Below, piece after piece: positions 33,049 through 42,319 of a stretch of DNA of 64,000 bases. Numbering within the stretch: position 1 is the first letter of the stretch; each line of letters opens with the position of its first letter. Under the pieces are notes generated by a model. That model made no database searches. It was not told the origin of the DNA and saw only the letters and a program-made list of their open reading frames with translations. A program made the translations under genes and the position numbers. The stretch is from assembly GCF_030246845.1 (NCBI RefSeq), contig NZ_CP126889.1, positions 1,736,001-1,800,000 on the forward strand, written 5' to 3'. This DNA is from Enhydrobacter sp. Its GTDB lineage: Bacteria; Pseudomonadota; Alphaproteobacteria; Reyranellales; Reyranellaceae.

Positions 33049-36000
33049 ATGTCCGCACAGCCCTTCGATGCCCGGCAGTTCGTCCGCGACTACCAGGACG
33101 GCGTCGCGCGCCTGACCGAGGTCTATGGCTACAATCCCGCCGAGGAGAAGGATTCCTGCGGCGTCGGCCTCGTCGTGGCGCTGGACGGCAAACGCCGCCG
33201 CGACGTTGTCGTCGCCGGCATCGATGCGCTGAAGGCGGTGTGGCATCGCGGCGCGGTGGACGCCGACGGCAAGACCGGCGATGGCGCCGGCATCCACGTC
33301 GAAATCCCGCAAGACTTTTTTCGCGACTATGTCCGCGACGCCGGCGGCCACGAGCCTCAGGTCGGGCGCATCGCCGTCGGCACGGTATTTCTCCCGCGCA
33401 CCGACCTCGGCGCCCAGGAGCGCTGTCGCACCATCGTCGAGACCGAGATCCTGCGCTTCGGCCATATGATCCTGGGCTGGCGCCAGGTGCCGGTCGATAT
33501 CTCGGTGATCGGCGAGAAGGCGAACGAGACGCGGCCCGAGATCGAGCAGATCCTGATCGGCCGCGGCGATCCGAGGCTCGACAATCGCGAGTTCGAGAAG
33601 CAGCTTTACATCCTGCGCCGGCGCATGGAGAAGGCGGCGATCGCGGAGAACATCGCCGAATTCTACGTCTGCTCGCTGTCCTGTCGCTCGCTGATCTACA
33701 AGGGCATGTTCCTCGCCGAGCATCTGTCGCAGTTCTACCCCGACCTGCTCGACGAGCGCTTCGTGTCGCGCTTCGCCATCTTCCACCAGCGCTACTCGAC
33801 CAACACCTTCCCGCAATGGAAGCTCGCCCAGCCGTTCCGCGTTCTGGCGCACAACGGCGAGATCAACACCGTGCTCGGCAACGTCAACTGGATGAAGAGC
33901 CACGAGGCGCGGCTAGCGCACGACGGCTTCGGCCGCTTCATCGAGGACCTGAAGCCCATCATCCAGCCCGGCGCATCCGACTCGGCCGCCCTCGACAATG
34001 TCTTCGAGCTGCTGGTGCGCGGCCATCGCAACCTGCCGATGGTGAAGTCGATGATGATCCCGGAGGCGCTGGGGTCGAATCCCAACGTCCCCGCCCATCA
34101 CCGCGCGCTCTATCACTACGTCAATGGCGTCATGGAGCCCTGGGACGGGCCGGCCGCCATCGCCGCCGTCGCCGGCAAGTGGGCGCTGGTCGGGCTCGAC
34201 CGCAACGGGCTCAGGCCCATGCGCTACGTGCTGACCTCGGACGAGCTGCTGATCGCGGGGTCCGAAGCCGGCATGGTGCCGCAGGACGAGGCCAGGATCG
34301 TCGAGAAGGGCCGGCTCGGGCCGGGCGAAATGCTCGCCGTCGATATGGACCAGCCCCAGCTCTACAAGGACCGCGCGCTGAAGGACATGCTGGCAGCGAC
34401 CAACGACTACGCGAGCTGGGTCAGGCGGACCGTCGAGCTCGATTCGCTGATCAGGCAGGAGGCGCCGAACGAGCAGCGCTTCGGCGCCGAGGAGCTGCGC
34501 CGTCGCCAGTTCGCGGTCGGCTGGTCGATCGAGGATCTCGAGATGATCCTCCATCCCATGGTCGAGGACGGCAAGGAGCCGGTGGGCTCGATGGGCGACG
34601 ATGCACCGATGGCGGTGCTCTCCGACACCTATCGCGGCATGCACCACTATTTCCGCCAGAACTTCAGCCAAGTGACCAATCCGCCGATCGACTCCCTGCG
34701 CGAGCGCCAGGTGATGACGATCCGCACGCGGCTCGGCAATCTCGGCAATATCCTCGACGAATCGCCCGAGCAGAGCGAGATGCTGTCGCTGCAGTCGCCG
34801 ATCGTGCTCAACGCCGAGTTCGAGGCGATGCGCAAGTACATGGGCGACACCGCCGCGCGCATCGACTGCTCCTACGATCCCAAGGGCGGGCTCGATGCGA
34901 TGCGCCAGGCCTTCGACCGCATCTGCAAGGAGGCCGAGGACGCCGTGCGCAGCGGCTGCCTGCACATCGTGCTGACCGACGCCAATGTCGGCCCCGATCG
35001 GGCGGCCCTGCCGATGATCCTGGCAGCGGGCTGCGTGCATTCCTACCTGGTCCGCCAGTCGCTGCGCACCTTCACGTCGCTCAACGTGCGCTCCGGCGAA
35101 TGCCTGGACGTGCACTATGCCGCCGTCATCATCGGCGTCGGCGCCACGACGGTGAACCCCTATCTCGCCGAGGAGACCATCGCCGCCCGCCATGCACGCG
35201 GTCTGTTCGGCGAGCTGTCGCTCGGCCAGTGCCTCGCCAACTACAAGAAGGCGCTGGACGACGGATTGCTGAAGGTGATGTCCAAGATGGGCATCTCCGT
35301 GCTCTCGTCCTACCGCGGCGGCTGCAACTTCGAGGCCGTGGGTCTGTCCCGCTCGCTGGTGCAGGAGTTCTTCCCCGGCATGCCCTCGCGCATCTCCGGC
35401 ATCGGGCTGCGCGGCGTCCAGGAAAAGATCTCGCAACAGCATGCGCGCGCCTTCGACGAGGAGGTGATCGCGCTGCCGATCGGCGGCTTCTACAAGTACC
35501 GCCGCGGCGGCGATCACCACAATTTCGAGGGCAACCTCATTCACATGCTGCAGGATGCGGTGACCACCGAGTCCTACGCCAAGTACCGCAAGTACAGCGC
35601 GGCGGTGCGCCGGCTGCCGCCGATCAACCTGCGCGACCTGCTGGATTTCAAGCCCGACCGCAAGCCGGTGCCGATCGACGAGGTCGAATCGATCACCGAG
35701 CTGCGCAAGCGGCTGGTGGCGCCGGGCATCTCGCTGGGCGCGCTGAGCCCGGAGGCCCACGAGACGCTCTCCATCGCCATGAACCGCATCGGCGCCAAGT
35801 CCGATTCGGGCGAGGGCGGCGAGGATCCGGCCCGCTACAAGCCGCGCGCCAACGGCGACAATGCCTCGTCGGCCATCAAGCAGGTCGCCTCGGGCCGGTT
35901 CGGCGTGACGGCGGAATATCTCAACAACTGCCGCGAGCTCGAGATCAAGATCGCGCAGGGCGCCAAGCCCGGCGAGGGCGGCCAGCTTCCCGGGATCAAG

Positions 36001-37593
36001 GTCAGCGAGATGATCGCGCGCCTGCGCCACTCGACGCCGGGCGTCAGCCTGATCAGCCCGCCACCGCACCACGACATCTACTCGATCGAGGATCTGGCGC
36101 AGCTCATCTACGACCTGAAGCAGATCAATCCCGAGGCGCGCGTGACGGTCAAGCTCGTGGCGCGTTCGGGCATCGGCACCGTCGCCGCCGGCGTCGCCAA
36201 GGCGAAGGCCGACGTGATCCTGGTCTCCGGTCACAGCGGCGGCACCGGCGCCTCGCCGCAGGCCAGCATCAAGTACGCGGGTATTCCCTGGGAGATGGGT
36301 CTTTCAGAGACCCATCAGGTGCTGACGCTCAACCGGCTGCGCGAGAAGGTGCTGCTGCGCACCGACGGCGGCATCAAGACCGGCCGCGACGTGGTGATCG
36401 CGGCCCTGCTCGGCGCCGAGGAATACGGCATCGGCACCGCCTCGCTGATCGCCATGGGCTGCATCATGGTGCGGCAGTGCCATTCCAACACCTGCCCGGT
36501 CGGCGTCTGCACCCAGGATCCCAGGCTGCGCGCCAAGTTCGAGGGCTCGCCGGAGAGGGTCGTCAACCTCTTCAGCTTCATCGCCGAGGAGGTGCGCGAG
36601 ATCCTGGCCCAGCTCGGCTACCGGTCGCTGAGCGAGATCGTCGGCCGTTCCGACCTCCTGCGGCAGGTGAGCCGCGGCGCGCGCTATCTCGACGACCTCG
36701 ACCTCAGCCCGCTGCTCACGCGCGCCGACGGCGGCCGCGGTGCGGTGCATTGCACGCTCGAGGGCCGCAACGAGGTGCCCGACACGCTCGATGCGCAGAT
36801 GATCCGCGATGCCCGCCCGCTCTTCACGCATGGCGAGAAAATGCAGCTCCAGTACAGCGTCCGGAACACGCATCGCGCCGTGGGCACCCGGCTCGCCGCC
36901 ATGATCACGCGCAAGTACGGCATGGCCGGCCTGCCGCCCGACACGGTGACCGTGCGGCTGCGCGGCACGGCCGGCCAGTCGCTCGGCGCTTTCGCCGTCC
37001 AGGGCATGAAGCTCGAAGTGTTCGGCGACGCCAACGACTATGTCGGCAAGGGCCTGAGCGGCGGCACGATCGTCGTCAAGCCCACCGTGTCCAGCCCGCT
37101 CGTGCCCGAGGCCAACGCCATCATCGGCAACACGGTGCTCTATGGCGCCACGGCGGGCAAGCTGTACGCTTCCGGCCGTGCCGGCGAGCGCTTCGCCGTA
37201 CGCAATTCGGGCGCCGCCACCGTGGTCGAGGGCGTGGGCTCGAACGGCTGCGAGTACATGACCGGCGGCACCGCTGTCATTCTGGGCGCGGTCGGCGTCA
37301 ACTTCGCCGCCGGCATGACGGGCGGCATGGCCTTCGTCTACGATCCCGAAGACGTGTTCACCCTCAAGGTCAATCCCGAGACGGTCGTGTGGCAGCGCAT
37401 CGATCATCCGCACTGGGACGTGATGCTGAAGACGATGGTGAGCGAGCATGTCGCGGAGACCAAGTCACCCCTCGGCGCGCGACTGCTGAACGACTGGGAC
37501 CGCGAGGTCGAGCACTTCTGGCAGATCGTGCCCAAGGAAATGCTCTCGCGCCTGCCCGTGCCTCTCACCGTCGCCAGCGAAAAGATCGCGTAG
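33049..37593 (+). CDS. gltB: Glutamate synthase large subunit
   Basis: This 1514-residue alpha subunit of NADPH-GOGAT has an N-terminal class II glutamine amidotransferase domain whose nucleophile is Cys37 in KDSCGVGLV (the 36-residue propeptide is cleaved before it). A central domain and an FMN-binding synthase domain (GHSGGTGASPQASIKYAG) follow, then the 3Fe-4S cysteines CHSNTCPVGVC near residue 1145 and the C-terminal beta-helix GXGXG domain. Length is normal. Ammonia travels by an internal tunnel. It is 64 bp downstream of the tautomerase gene, with a palindromic repeat in the gap. Confidence 0.97.
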   Translation: MSAQPFDARQFVRDYQDGVARLTEVYGYNPAEEKDSCGVGLVVALDGKRRRDVVVAGIDALKAVWHRGAVDADGKTGDGAGIHVEIPQDFFRDYVRDAGGHEPQVGRIAVGTVFLPRTDLGAQERCRTIVETEILRFGHMILGWRQVPVDISVIGEKANETRPEIEQILIGRGDPRLDNREFEKQLYILRRRMEKAAIAENIAEFYVCSLSCRSLIYKGMFLAEHLSQFYPDLLDERFVSRFAIFHQRYSTNTFPQWKLAQPFRVLAHNGEINTVLGNVNWMKSHEARLAHDGFGRFIEDLKPIIQPGASDSAALDNVFELLVRGHRNLPMVKSMMIPEALGSNPNVPAHHRALYHYVNGVMEPWDGPAAIAAVAGKWALVGLDRNGLRPMRYVLTSDELLIAGSEAGMVPQDEARIVEKGRLGPGEMLAVDMDQPQLYKDRALKDMLAATNDYASWVRRTVELDSLIRQEAPNEQRFGAEELRRRQFAVGWSIEDLEMILHPMVEDGKEPVGSMGDDAPMAVLSDTYRGMHHYFRQNFSQVTNPPIDSLRERQVMTIRTRLGNLGNILDESPEQSEMLSLQSPIVLNAEFEAMRKYMGDTAARIDCSYDPKGGLDAMRQAFDRICKEAEDAVRSGCLHIVLTDANVGPDRAALPMILAAGCVHSYLVRQSLRTFTSLNVRSGECLDVHYAAVIIGVGATTVNPYLAEETIAARHARGLFGELSLGQCLANYKKALDDGLLKVMSKMGISVLSSYRGGCNFEAVGLSRSLVQEFFPGMPSRISGIGLRGVQEKISQQHARAFDEEVIALPIGGFYKYRRGGDHHNFEGNLIHMLQDAVTTESYAKYRKYSAAVRRLPPINLRDLLDFKPDRKPVPIDEVESITELRKRLVAPGISLGALSPEAHETLSIAMNRIGAKSDSGEGGEDPARYKPRANGDNASSAIKQVASGRFGVTAEYLNNCRELEIKIAQGAKPGEGGQLPGIKVSEMIARLRHSTPGVSLISPPPHHDIYSIEDLAQLIYDLKQINPEARVTVKLVARSGIGTVAAGVAKAKADVILVSGHSGGTGASPQASIKYAGIPWEMGLSETHQVLTLNRLREKVLLRTDGGIKTGRDVVIAALLGAEEYGIGTASLIAMGCIMVRQCHSNTCPVGVCTQDPRLRAKFEGSPERVVNLFSFIAEEVREILAQLGYRSLSEIVGRSDLLRQVSRGARYLDDLDLSPLLTRADGGRGAVHCTLEGRNEVPDTLDAQMIRDARPLFTHGEKMQLQYSVRNTHRAVGTRLAAMITRKYGMAGLPPDTVTVRLRGTAGQSLGAFAVQGMKLEVFGDANDYVGKGLSGGTIVVKPTVSSPLVPEANAIIGNTVLYGATAGKLYASGRAGERFAVRNSGAATVVEGVGSNGCEYMTGGTAVILGAVGVNFAAGMTGGMAFVYDPEDVFTLKVNPETVVWQRIDHPHWDVMLKTMVSEHVAETKSPLGARLLNDWDREVEHFWQIVPKEMLSRLPVPLTVASEKIA

Positions 37594-37616
37594 GAATTGC
37601 GGACGAAGTGTCGTCC

Positions 37617-38525
37617 ATGAGCACCGCGCCGGTCACGCGCGCCGCGCCATCCGTGCCGCGCGCGGCACGGCTGCAGCTCGCGGCAACCATCGTCCTCTTT
37701 GGCCTCACCTGGCCGGTGATGAAGATCGGCCTGATGGCGCGTACGCCGATCTGGCTGGCGGCCGGCCGCGCCACGACGTCGGCGTTCACGGCCTTTCTGC
37801 TGCTGGCGCTGCTCGGCCGGCTGGACCGGCCGCCGCGGCAGGACTGGCCGATCATCCTGTCGGTGGGCACGCTGCAGCTCTCGAGCTTCTTCGCGCTTGC
37901 CAATCTCGGCGTGCAGAGCGTGCCGCCCGGCCGCTCGGGGGTGCTCGCCTACACCACCATGCTCTGGCTGGTCCCGCTCTCGCTGCTGGTCGGAGAGAAG
38001 GTCGGCTGGCGCGCGATCGCGGGTGTCGCGCTGGGGGTCGCCGGGATTGTCGTGCTGGGCGATCCCGGCCGCTTCGACTGGCACGACCGCGGCGTCGTGA
38101 TGGGCCACGCCTACCTCCTGCTGGCGGGCTTCACCTGGGCGCTGGCGATCCTGCACACGCGGCGCCACCGCTGGCGCACGACGCCCCTCGACGCCCTGCC
38201 CTGGCAGATGAGCGTAGCGACCATGCTTCTGTGGCTGCTGGCGCTCGTCGTCGAGCCGGGCGGCTATTTCGACTTCGACAAATGGCAGCTCTGGGCCGCC
38301 CTGCTCTATATCGGCGCCTTCGCCGGTCCGACCGGAACATGGGCCGCCGTCTCCGTCAGCCGCGCGCTGCCGCCCGTCACGACCTCGCTCGGCATGCTGG
38401 GCGTGCCGCTGATCGGGATCATCTCCTCCGTGATCCTGGTCGGCGAGCCCGTGACGCTGCCGCTGATGCTGGGCACGAGCATGGTGATCGCGGGCATCGC
38501 CATTGTCATATTGGGCAAAGGCTAG
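37617..38525 (+). CDS. EamA/DMT family transporter
   Basis: This 302-residue membrane protein has ten predicted helices in two EamA repeats (about residues 20-145 and 165-300), with the repeat-end motifs GVQSVPPGRSGVLAYTTMLWLVPLSLLVGEK and MLGVPLIGIISSVILVGEP. DMT proteins export amino acids, nucleosides or metabolites; the substrate is unknown. The start is taken at the ATG (37617); an in-frame GTG three codons upstream is possible. It follows gltB by 23 bp. Confidence 0.88.
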   Translation: MSTAPVTRAAPSVPRAARLQLAATIVLFGLTWPVMKIGLMARTPIWLAAGRATTSAFTAFLLLALLGRLDRPPRQDWPIILSVGTLQLSSFFALANLGVQSVPPGRSGVLAYTTMLWLVPLSLLVGEKVGWRAIAGVALGVAGIVVLGDPGRFDWHDRGVVMGHAYLLLAGFTWALAILHTRRHRWRTTPLDALPWQMSVATMLLWLLALVVEPGGYFDFDKWQLWAALLYIGAFAGPTGTWAAVSVSRALPPVTTSLGMLGVPLIGIISSVILVGEPVTLPLMLGTSMVIAGIAIVILGKG

Positions 38526-38573
38526 CCGGGCTTTTCAAGATCGGCCTTACGGATCGCAAGTCGCGCCGTCACA

Positions 38574-38609
38574 TTGACAGTGCGCGTTTGGGTCCCGCAT
38601 ATGCGGACC
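38574..38609 (+). promoter_or_regulatory. Promoter with palindromic operator for the CoA-transferase genes
   Basis: A perfect TTGACA (38574-38579) is followed after 18 nt by CATATG, which forms the centre of the palindrome GGTCC-CGCATATGCG-GACC (38591-38609). A palindrome over the -10 element is a classic repressor layout. It lies 27 bp before the ATG of the first subunit. Confidence 0.45.
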
Positions 38610-38635
38610 GAAGAGGCTTGGCACGGAACGAGGCG

Positions 38636-39337
38636 ATGGCGAACAAGGTCTACAAGGATGCGAAGTCGGCGCTCGACGGGTTGCTGCGCGACGGGCTGAT
38701 GCTGATGTGCGGCGGCTTCGGTCTGGTCGGCATCCCCGACAAGCTGATCCAGGCGGTGCGCGAGTCGGGCGCCAAGGGTCTCACCTGTGTCAGCAACAAT
38801 GCCGGCATCGACGGCGCCGGCCTCGGGCTGCTGCTGGAGACCGGCCAGGTGAAGAAGATGATCTCGTCCTATGTCGGCGAGAACAAGACCTTCGCCAAGC
38901 TCTATCTCGAAGGCAAGCTCGAGCTCGAATTCAACCCGCAGGGAACCTTGGCCGAGCGCGTGCGTGCCGGCGGCGCCGGCATCCCGGCTTTCTACACCAG
39001 GACCGGCGTCGGAACGCTGGTGGCCGAGGGCAAGGAGACCAAGGTCTTCGACGGCGAGGAGTACGTGATGGAGCGCGGCCTCGTGGGCGACATCGCGCTG
39101 GTCAAGGCATGGAAGGGCGATACGGCGGGCAACCTCGTCTATCGCAAGGCCGCGCGGAACTTCAATCCGATGATGGCGACCGCCGCCAGGGTCTGCGTCG
39201 CCGAGGTCGAGGAGCTGGTGCCGGTGGGCGAGATCGATCCCGACCACGTGCATACCCCGGCCGTGTTCGTGCAGCGCATCTTCTGCGGCGCGCCGTACGA
39301 GAAGAAGATCGAACAGCGCACCGTTCGCAAAGCCTAG
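38636..39337 (+). CDS. scoA: 3-Oxoacid CoA-transferase, subunit A
   Basis: This 233-residue alpha subunit of a heteromeric succinyl-CoA:3-ketoacid CoA-transferase moves CoA from succinyl-CoA to acetoacetate or similar acids, allowing ketone-body use. The CoA-transferase I signature GGFGLVGIPDKLIQAV and NNAGIDGAGLGLLLETGQVKKMISSYVGENK are visible. Subunit B follows 10 bp downstream. Adipate-type transferases (PcaIJ) share this fold; no protocatechuate genes are near, so SCOT is the better call. Confidence 0.93.
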   Translation: MANKVYKDAKSALDGLLRDGLMLMCGGFGLVGIPDKLIQAVRESGAKGLTCVSNNAGIDGAGLGLLLETGQVKKMISSYVGENKTFAKLYLEGKLELEFNPQGTLAERVRAGGAGIPAFYTRTGVGTLVAEGKETKVFDGEEYVMERGLVGDIALVKAWKGDTAGNLVYRKAARNFNPMMATAARVCVAEVEELVPVGEIDPDHVHTPAVFVQRIFCGAPYEKKIEQRTVRKA

Positions 39338-39347
39338 GAGGATCGAG

Positions 39348-40007
39348 ATGTCTTGGACCCGCGATCAGATGGCAGCGCGCGCCGCCAAGGAGCTGAAGGA
39401 CGGCTTCTACGTGAACCTCGGCATCGGCATTCCGACCCTGGTCTCGAACTACATTCCCGAGGGCGTCGATATCACGCTGCAGAGCGAGAACGGCATGCTG
39501 GGCGTCGGCCCCTTCCCGCTCGACAACGAGGTCGACCCCGAGATCGTCAATGCCGGCAAGCAGACCGTGACCGAGGTCAAGGGTACCGCTTACTTCAGCT
39601 CGGCCGACAGCTTCGCGATGATCCGCGGCGGCCATATCGACCTTTCCATCCTGGGTGCGATGGAGGTGGCCGAGAACGGCGACCTCGCCAACTGGATGAT
39701 CCCCGGCAAGGTGGTGAAGGGCATGGGCGGCGCCATGGACCTCGTCGCCGGCGTCAAGCGCGTGATCGTCATCATGGAGCATGTCTCCAAGGACGGGCAG
39801 TCGAAGCTCCTGAAGGAATGCTCTTTGCCGCTCACCGGACGACGTGTGGTCGACATGGTGGTGACCGAGCTCGGCGTGTTCGGGATCGACAAGAAGGGCA
39901 GTGGCGGCGCGACGCTGCTCGAGCTCGCCGATGGCGTCACCGTCGACGAAGTCAAGGCCAAGACGAAGGCCAGGCTCGCAATCGCCACCGGCGTGAAGGC
40001 CGCTTAG
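39348..40007 (+). CDS. scoB: 3-Oxoacid CoA-transferase, subunit B
   Basis: This 219-residue beta subunit carries the catalytic glutamate Glu47 in LQSENGMLGVGP, which forms the acyl-CoA thioester intermediate. NLGIGIPTLVSNYIPEG and GGHIDLSILGAMEV are typical of the subunit. It is paired with subunit A and followed by a full palindromic repeat before the convergent SYLF gene. Confidence 0.95.
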   Translation: MSWTRDQMAARAAKELKDGFYVNLGIGIPTLVSNYIPEGVDITLQSENGMLGVGPFPLDNEVDPEIVNAGKQTVTEVKGTAYFSSADSFAMIRGGHIDLSILGAMEVAENGDLANWMIPGKVVKGMGGAMDLVAGVKRVIVIMEHVSKDGQSKLLKECSLPLTGRRVVDMVVTELGVFGIDKKGSGGATLLELADGVTVDEVKAKTKARLAIATGVKAA

Positions 40008-40032
40008 AGCCGATATCTCGCAAGTGATGGCA

Positions 40033-40111
40033 GTGTCATCCTGAGGCCAAGCCGAAGGATCTTTCCGGGATGCTTGCCCCAAAGACCCCTCGCTCACGCT
40101 CGGGATGACAC
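40033..40111. repeat. Full inverted dispersed palindromic repeat
   Basis: A diverged left unit (GTGTCATCCTGAGGCC, then GAAGGATCTTT) faces a canonical right unit (complement of GTGTCATCCCGAGCG, then GAGCGAGGGGTCTTT). It occupies the gap between the convergent CoA-transferase subunit B and SYLF genes, ending 18 bp from the SYLF stop codon. Confidence 0.75.
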
Positions 40112-40129
40112 GGTTTCATGTCCGGAGCG

Positions 40130-40816
40130 CTACCACTTCGCCAGGAACTGGCGCAGCGGCTCGGCGCCGGGATTGGTGTAGCGCCGGTCGATGACGATCG
40201 ATCGGCCGGTCGCGCCCGGTCCGTAGTAGAGGGCGTTCCAGTCGTCGTCGGCGTCGATATACGAGCCTTCCAGCGAAGCGCCGGCGAACAGGCCGGCGGA
40301 ATTGGAGTAGGCCACGATGTCGGCGCCCGTCGCGGCGGTGGTCGCTCCCTCGATGCCGGCGCCGACCGCCACCATCGTCACACCGGCCTGCGCCCCGAAC
40401 TTGAACTTCTTGTCGAGGATGGCGTTCAGGCCCTTCTCGGTCAGGATGATGAAGACGATCTCCGAGACCTTGCCGCCGATCTGCAGCCCGATGCTGCCCG
40501 AGCCCATGTTGTAGAAGGCGGGATAGGACCAGTCGTTCGGCTTGCTGCGCGCCAGCAGCACACCGCGACCGCCGGCCGCGCCCAGGATGAAGCCGCCCTG
40601 CACCAGCTCGGGGATGATCAGCGCGCCCTTGGCATTGCCCATGTTCCTGAGCGCATCGGGAAAATCCTTGCCGCTCAGGACCTTTTGCGCCGCACGCAGG
40701 CATTGGTCGACAAGCGACTGGCGCTTGGCATCGGCCCGGGCGGCTGTGGCGAACAGGACGGGACCGGCGAAGGTGGCCGCGGTCCCCGCCAGGACGGATC
40801 GGCGATCGAGCTTCAT
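40130..40816 (-). CDS. SYLF-domain (Ysc84-like) lipid-binding protein, exported
   Basis: This 228-residue protein begins with a Tat-like signal (MKLDRRSVLAGTAATFAGPVLFATAARA). The mature part is a SYLF/Ysc84 domain: AKGALIIPELVQGGFILGAAGGRGVLLAR, MGSGSIGLQIGGKVSEIVFIIL, GVTMVAVGAGIEGATTAATGADIVAYSNSAGLFAGASLEGS. SYLF domains bind phosphoinositides in eukaryotes; the bacterial role is unknown. The ATG at 40816 follows AAGGAG. Confidence 0.9.
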   Translation of the reverse strand: MKLDRRSVLAGTAATFAGPVLFATAARADAKRQSLVDQCLRAAQKVLSGKDFPDALRNMGNAKGALIIPELVQGGFILGAAGGRGVLLARSKPNDWSYPAFYNMGSGSIGLQIGGKVSEIVFIILTEKGLNAILDKKFKFGAQAGVTMVAVGAGIEGATTAATGADIVAYSNSAGLFAGASLEGSYIDADDDWNALYYGPGATGRSIVIDRRYTNPGAEPLRQFLAKW

Positions 40817-40907
40817 CTTCTGCTCCTTGGTTGGTGGCCGACGCCGGGGAAGCGCCTGGGCGGCCACGAAACGAATCATAGCACGGTTCGGGGCGGAATT
40901 GCGGCCC

Positions 40908-41477
40908 TCAGCCGCGCGGCGCCGGGCGATCCTTGAGCGTCAGCGGCAGGCCCGCCGTCATCAGGATCACGCGGTCGGCGCGCTCGGCCATCCGCATGTT
41001 GAGCCGTCCCTGGGCATCGCGGAAGGCGCGGCCGAGCGGCGTCTCGGGCACGATGCCGAGCCCCACCTCGTTGCTCACGAAGACGACCGGCGGCGCAAGC
41101 CCGTCGAGGCTGTGGACGAGTTGGTCGACAACATGGTCGAGATCGCCGCCGGCCTGCATGAGGTTCGAGAGCCAGAGGGTGAGGCAATCGACCAGCATCG
41201 GCTCGCCCCGTGCCGCCGATCCCTGGATCGCCTCGTCGAGCTTCAGGGGTTCCTCGACCGTGGTCCATGTCCCGCCGCGACGGGCGCGGTGCGCCATGAT
41301 GCGGGTCGCCATTTCCATGTCGCCGGCCTGCGCCGTCGCGATATAGACCGCGGGTCGCGGGGGGGCGCCGGACAGGGTGCCGGCCGCCAGCTTCTCGGCG
41401 TGGGTGCTCTTGCCCGAGCGCGCCCCTCCCAGCACGAGGGTGACCGGCGGCAACGATAGCGACGGCGCGTGCTCCAT
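40908..41477 (-). CDS. cobU: Adenosylcobinamide kinase/guanylyltransferase
   Basis: This 189-residue bifunctional enzyme phosphorylates adenosylcobinamide and transfers GMP to it, making the activated lower-loop precursor for CobS. The P-loop is GGARSGKST (residues 17-25); IATAQAGDMEMATRIMAHRARRG holds the guanylylated His, and VFVSNEVGLGIVPETPLGRAFRD is the C-terminal signature. The ATG shares a base with the stop codon of the methyltransferase gene (TGATG), so the two are translationally coupled. Confidence 0.95.
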   Translation of the reverse strand: MEHAPSLSLPPVTLVLGGARSGKSTHAEKLAAGTLSGAPPRPAVYIATAQAGDMEMATRIMAHRARRGGTWTTVEEPLKLDEAIQGSAARGEPMLVDCLTLWLSNLMQAGGDLDHVVDQLVHSLDGLAPPVVFVSNEVGLGIVPETPLGRAFRDAQGRLNMRMAERADRVILMTAGLPLTLKDRPAPRG

Positions 41478-42319
41478 CAGGCGGGCTTGCCGCTCACCAG
41501 CCAGCACGCGCCGGCCAGCCGCACGCCCTCCGCCGTCGCGTGTGGCCGCAGCGCCTCGGCGATGGCCTGCTTGGCCCGCTCGACCTGCACCGGCTCGGCT
41601 TGGGCGAACAGTCGCGACATCGGACCGAACCTGCTGATGCTGTCGAGCACCTCGGGAATGTCCCGCCCCTGCGGCAGCAGGCGGTCGAGCCGGCCGAAGG
41701 AGAGCTCGGCGAAGCCTGCCGCCCGGAGAATGCGTTCGACGCGCGCCCGGTCGCCGAAGGCGAAGGGACCCGGATCCTCCGGCCCCGGCCGCTGGATGGG
41801 CGGCAGATGCGGTGCAGCGGCCTGCATCAGCGTGCCGACCCAGGGATTCTCCTGGAGCGGGCGCCAGCACAGGAATACCAGCCGGCCGGCAGGCTTGAGC
41901 GCGCGATGGAGATTGCGAAAGGCCTCCACCGGATCGGCGAAGAACATCACCCCGAAGCGCGAGAAGACGAGATCGAAAGCGCCGGTGTCGAAGGCATGGC
42001 TGGCGGCATCGCCGACCTCGAACGTCGCGTTGGCGACATTGCGCGCGCGCGCTGCCGAGACGAGGACTTCGGAGATATCGACCCCCAATACATGACCCGT
42101 TCGACCGACCGCCTGCGCCAGCATGGCGGTTGTCTCGCCCGTGCCGCAGCCGACATCGAGAACCTTCTCGCCCGGCTTGGCGGCGGCCGCCGCGAGCACG
42201 GCGGCGCTGAAACCGGCGATGCTGTGCTGGATGCGATCGTAGGAAGCAAGCCAGCCCTGGCCGCCCGGCCCGTTCCAGTAGGCCGCCTGCTCGGCGGCGA
42301 TCTCGTCGCGGCTCTTCAT
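41477..42319 (-). CDS. Class I SAM-dependent methyltransferase
   Basis: The 280-residue protein has the SAM-binding motif KVLDVGCGTGETTAMLA (about residues 50-66), the acidic LGVDIS, DLVFSRFGVMFF and the downstream RFGPMSRLF region. It belongs to the UbiE/COQ5-like group, with no recognisable cobalamin-specific feature (it is not a precorrin methylase). It lies between cobU and the CobC-like phosphatase with overlaps at both ends (4 bp upstream, 1 bp downstream). The substrate is unknown; a role in cobalamin lower-ligand chemistry would be inference from position only. Confidence 0.85.
   Translation of the reverse strand: MKSRDEIAAEQAAYWNGPGGQGWLASYDRIQHSIAGFSAAVLAAAAAKPGEKVLDVGCGTGETTAMLAQAVGRTGHVLGVDISEVLVSAARARNVANATFEVGDAASHAFDTGAFDLVFSRFGVMFFADPVEAFRNLHRALKPAGRLVFLCWRPLQENPWVGTLMQAAAPHLPPIQRPGPEDPGPFAFGDRARVERILRAAGFAELSFGRLDRLLPQGRDIPEVLDSISRFGPMSRLFAQAEPVQVERAKQAIAEALRPHATAEGVRLAGACWLVSGKPA

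Noticed and set aside
32997..37593. A second long plus-strand frame overlapping gltB and continuing into the DMT transporter gene
   Set aside because: Only its last 300 codons (the transporter, from 37617) are real. The part overlapping gltB is Arg-rich and out of frame with the well-conserved gltB protein.
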